This document shows, one piece after another, positions 6,646 to 8,834 of a DNA stretch of 8,834 bases (the first letter of the stretch is position 1; each line of letters opens with the position of its first letter). Source of the DNA: an uncultured Clostridia bacterium. GTDB taxonomy: Bacteria > Bacillota > Clostridia > TANB77 > CAG-508. The stretch covers positions 1 to 8,834 of the forward strand of contig CASAUJ010000048.1 in assembly GCA_949118805.1 (NCBI GenBank), read 5' to 3'. The position numbers were made by a program, and so were the translations under genes. The notes under the pieces were generated by a model. The model was given only the letters and a program-made list of their open reading frames with translations. It ran no database searches and was not told where the DNA came from.

Positions 6646-7452
6646 TTACAATTCTTCCTTTCCTTCTATTATTTTTTCTATTCCCTCAAAACAGGCATCT
6701 TCTTCTGTTAAAACAATATCATAATTTTTTTGATAAATCTTCAAATTTTCTTCTATCTTTGTGTTCAAAAATCCAATTGTTATCGTTTGGTTTAATTTTT
6801 CTTTTTGTATCATATAAGTGTCTTCTATCATATCTCCACAAAGAATGGTATAGGGTCTTTCTTTCATTTTTTCTTGCCACCCTTTTGGTAGATTTCCTTC
6901 TATTTTTTTATTCATAGAATGAATGATAGGCACTTTAAATTTTTGCATTTTTCCTTCTATAAATTCGATAAAGTTACTAATGATATAGATATTATCATAA
7001 TCACAATTTTGCATTTTTAAAAATTCTTCTATTACATTTCCTATTCCAGCAGATAGGATAATAATGGGTATGTTTTCTTGATGCATTTTTTCTAAAAATT
7101 CTTTGGCTCCTTTTCGAAATTTTAATGTATTTTTTTGTAATGCTTTTTGTATTTTCTTTTCTGTTACTTGGTAATGATATAGTAAATCCATACTTTTTTG
7201 ATACCATTGTTCGATGTACTGCTCTTTTTTCTTTTTTTCTATTGTATAGTCAAATTCAATAGGCGCATAATAGGCATTTAATGTCTCCATTTCTTTTTGG
7301 CAAGTTTGTCCATATATTTCAATATCTAGTAATGCCATCCAAGAATCTAGGCTTTCTTTACTTGTGATTGTTTTATCAAAATCTAATAGGATATAATAAT
7401 TGTGATTGGTAAGTTTCGTTTTTTTTAATTTGTCTGTGTTATAATATACCAT
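6646..7452 (-). CDS. HAD-superfamily pyrimidine 5'-nucleotidase-like phosphatase (UMPH-1/P5N-1 type)
   Basis: A 268-residue cytoplasmic HAD phosphatase. Motif I is D24-F-D26-K-T28-I-T (nucleophile Asp24, acid/base Asp26). Motif II is I-L-S134-A-G-I-G-N-V-I-E-E. A motif III lysine is likely at K182 or K183 in H-S-M-N-K-K. Motif IV is C-G-D207-M-I-E-D211. The order S-A-G-I-G-x-V-I-E-E, I-S-N-F, N-K and G-D is that of eukaryotic cytosolic 5'-nucleotidase III (NT5C3), which hydrolyses pyrimidine nucleoside monophosphates. I infer a nucleoside monophosphate phosphatase, but the bacterial substrate is not proven. The start is ATG with AGAGGTG 5 nt upstream. It is the first gene of a three-gene operon with the LiaF-like and DUF4097 genes (1-nt gap, then a 4-nt overlap). 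A functional link between nucleotidase and envelope proteins is not obvious. Confidence 0.88.
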   Translation of the reverse strand: MVYYNTDKLKKTKLTNHNYYILLDFDKTITSKESLDSWMALLDIEIYGQTCQKEMETLNAYYAPIEFDYTIEKKKKEQYIEQWYQKSMDLLYHYQVTEKKIQKALQKNTLKFRKGAKEFLEKMHQENIPIIILSAGIGNVIEEFLKMQNCDYDNIYIISNFIEFIEGKMQKFKVPIIHSMNKKIEGNLPKGWQEKMKERPYTILCGDMIEDTYMIQKEKLNQTITIGFLNTKIEENLKIYQKNYDIVLTEEDACFEGIEKIIEGKEEL

Positions 7453-7469
7453 TTTTCACCTCTGGTACT

Positions 7470-7498
7470 ATTTTACTATACTTTTTCTTCTATTACAA
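7470..7498 (-). promoter_or_regulatory. Probable promoter of the nucleotidase-LiaF-DUF4097 operon
   Basis: On the minus strand, -35 TTGTAA (7498-7493), a 17-nt spacer and -10 TAAAAT (7475-7470), ending 17 bp before the start codon. Both boxes are imperfect and the leader would be very short (about 10 nt). An overlapping alternative -10, TATAGT at 7480-7475, has no good -35. Confidence 0.45.
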
Positions 7499-7550
7499 TC
7501 ATTTGAAGTAAAAAACTGAAATATTAGTAAAGAAGTTTACAAGCAATTAG

Positions 7551-7584
7551 AAAAGTACAATTAAAATTATTTAACTGTACTTTT
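7551..7584. terminator. Hairpin terminator after the surface protein gene
   Basis: A 9-bp stem AAAAGTACA (7551-7559) / TGTACTTTT (7576-7584), then one A:C mismatch, continues as a 5-bp inner stem (7561-7565 with 7570-7574) and a 4-nt loop. It lies 5 nt after the TAG stop of the surface gene (7589-7591) and upstream of the nucleotidase promoter. The A- and T-runs on the arms suit an intrinsic terminator in either direction. The GC content is low, so strength is uncertain. Confidence 0.6.
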
Positions 7585-7588
7585 TACT

Positions 7589-8834
7589 CTAATTATTTTT
7601 AATAAAACTTCCATTTTCAATCGTTCCCGCTGTTACTGTTCCATCTCCTCCTTTAACTGCTGTTGAATCTTTATATACTCCTCCCGTTGCTGAAATTAAT
7701 GTCCAATTACAATCTATTAACAAGTCATAAAACAAATTAATGCTTCCTCCACCAGATCCTGATCCTATACATGAATAACCATCATATGTTTTATATACTC
7801 CTGGTGCCCCATTAGCTGTAATTTTTCCGTTTGCTAAAAAAGTTCTGACATTTAATAATTAAAAGCCCTCCAGTACCATCTGAATCATGAGTTCCATGAT
7901 TAGTTCCATCAATTCCACAAGGATTTCCAGCTCCAGGACCTATCTTTTTTAGGTTATAATCACCATAAATATGTATTCTTCCGTCCTATTCCTCCATTCG
8001 ATTCTGCTGGATAGGCAGCAGTCCACATATCTACTGTGCCACCACCACTTCCGTCCACTATAAGATGTTCCTGCTGCTCCATTAGATGGGACACAGCAAT
8101 TATTCTTACGTGTGCCTCCTCCACCGCCTCCTGTTGCACGAGCTGTTCCATTTTTTCCTGGCTCTCCATAACCTGCTCCTGAGCCTCCATTGCCACGAGT
8201 AACTCCTGCAGCAGCTCCAGTTGTTGGTATGTATTCATATGTTCCATTCGCATTTTTCCATAAAAATACATTTTCTCCTAATGATTTTGCTCCTCTCTTT
8301 GTCATACTAATCGTTCCATTATTGGTTAATGTTCCTGTACAATATACTACCATTCCTTTTGGACCACCATATCCACCACTACTTTTTACTGATGTCAATG
8401 TTACATTTTCATTAATTGTCAAGTTACCTTCCACTTTCAATACCACCGTATTTTTAGCATATCCACTTGCTGTTCCCACATCATTTGCACTTCCAAACTC
8501 ATACACCTTATTTACAGGAGTCACTCCTGCTACCTCGTTTTCTCCATCTAACACTAAATCTCCTTTATGCATAATTACATTTAAAGAATACTGTTTTTCT
8601 TCAAAAGTTCCATTACTTGTTTTTCCTGTTACTTGAACTACTTATTCGCCTGCTGTTTGGATGTTTTCTATTTCTGTTAGTAAGTCACTAGTTTTTATAA
8701 TATTTTTTATTTCTTCTGTTTGTTTCATTGCTGTTCTTCCATTGGTTCCTTTTATTCTAAAATAATATATTCCATTTTTACTAACGGTAAATATCTTTTT
8801 CTTATTCGTATTATTCGCATTTTCTTTTTCAATT
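7589..8834 (-). pseudogene. Glycine-rich surface protein, 5'-truncated by the edge, with a stop and three frameshifts
   Basis: The frame enters from the right edge and reads I-E-K-E-N through F-T-V-S-K-N-G-I-Y-Y-F-R-I-K-G, a bacterial Ig/Fn3-like strand pattern. It meets an in-frame TAA at 8644-8642 (A-G-E-stop-V-V-Q-V-T-G). It then continues through Asn/Thr-rich beta strands (V-E-G-N-L-T-I-N-E-N-V-T-L) into a glycine-rich domain (R-A-T-G-G-G-G-G-G-T, G-S-G-G-G-T-V-D-M-W). Frame changes are needed near 8053, 7983 and 7842. With these repaired it ends ...G-S-G-G-G-S-I-N-L-F-Y ... I-E-N-G-S-F-I-K-N-N, TAG at 7591-7589. The glycine-rich turns with G-G-G-[ST]-[IV]-[ND] repeats suggest a secreted beta-helical surface protein. 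No LPXTG motif or C-terminal anchor is present. No promoter or start is visible. Gene content is sure; whether the lesions are real is open. Confidence 0.8.

Noticed and set aside
7001..7207. Minus-strand frame inside the nucleotidase gene
   Set aside because: Out-of-frame shadow of the HAD domain, Lys/Arg/Ser-rich with no family features.
7453..7588. Possible small RNA or riboswitch in the gap before the nucleotidase gene
   Set aside because: Apart from the terminator hairpin and a weak promoter, no conserved RNA architecture is recognisable in this AT-rich gap.
7842..8053. Programmed ribosomal frameshifting as explanation for the surface gene shifts
   Set aside because: No X-XXY-YYZ slippery site or strong downstream structure is visible at 8053 or 7983, and three shifts plus a stop codon in one gene do not fit a programmed mechanism. 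The A6 run near 7836 is the only conceivable slip site.
7960..8271. Minus-strand Gln/Glu-rich frame in the surface gene
   Set aside because: Only its last part, after about 8053, is genuine coding sequence of the frameshifted surface gene; the Gln-rich beginning is the wrong frame of the glycine-rich domain.
8190..8636. Plus-strand open frame opposite the surface protein
   Set aside because: Its Pro/Val/Phe-rich sequence is the antisense of Gly/Asn/Thr codons; there is no ribosome binding site and the minus frame is clearly the coding one.

Overview
The window is AT-rich and uses strong AGGAGG-type ribosome binding sites, TTGACA/TATAAT promoters, tight operons with 1-nt gaps or ATGA overlaps, and all three standard stop codons. 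This suggests a low-GC Gram-positive, most likely an anaerobic gut-type member of the Clostridia or a related Firmicute. Species cannot be read from the sequence.

Layout from left to right. (1) At positions 1-47 the first 15 codons of a minus-strand gene of unknown function lie just downstream of a six-helix membrane protein (85-696, minus) that resembles an ECF transporter S component; a promoter at 720-748 serves them. (2) A minus-strand pair follows: an MFS efflux-type transporter (752-2000), broken by one extra base, and an upstream alpha/beta hydrolase (2023-2907) with a textbook promoter. (3) A 167-bp divergent intergenic region holds that promoter and, facing the other way, a second near-consensus promoter bracketed by two inverted 14-bp sites that closely match the Gram-positive LexA (SOS) box. 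(4) This second promoter drives a two-gene operon, 3075-5110 plus: a radical SAM protein with a C-terminal helix-hairpin-helix, and a partner ending in a DUF4130 domain. They match the paired TIGR03916/TIGR03915 families, predicted but not proven to act in DNA modification or repair. (5) A perfect 12-bp inverted repeat spans the two overlapping convergent stop codons at 5107-5110. (6) A minus-strand three-gene operon (5107-7452) encodes, in order of transcription, a pyrimidine 5'-nucleotidase-like HAD phosphatase, a LiaF-like membrane protein and a DUF4097 beta-solenoid membrane protein, the latter two typical of cell-envelope stress modules. (7) From 7589 to the right edge lies a minus-strand glycine-rich surface protein gene with one in-frame stop and three frameshifts in the visible part.

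The most interesting element is the radical SAM/DUF4130 pair with its SOS-like operator: the regulatory DNA independently supports the DNA-damage role guessed for these proteins. The second point of note is that all four frameshifts in the window (one in the transporter, three in the surface gene) can be repaired by removing one extra G lying just before a T on the plus strand, three of them in the identical context CC[G]T. This points to a common cause, either a systematic read/assembly error or a shared mutational process.
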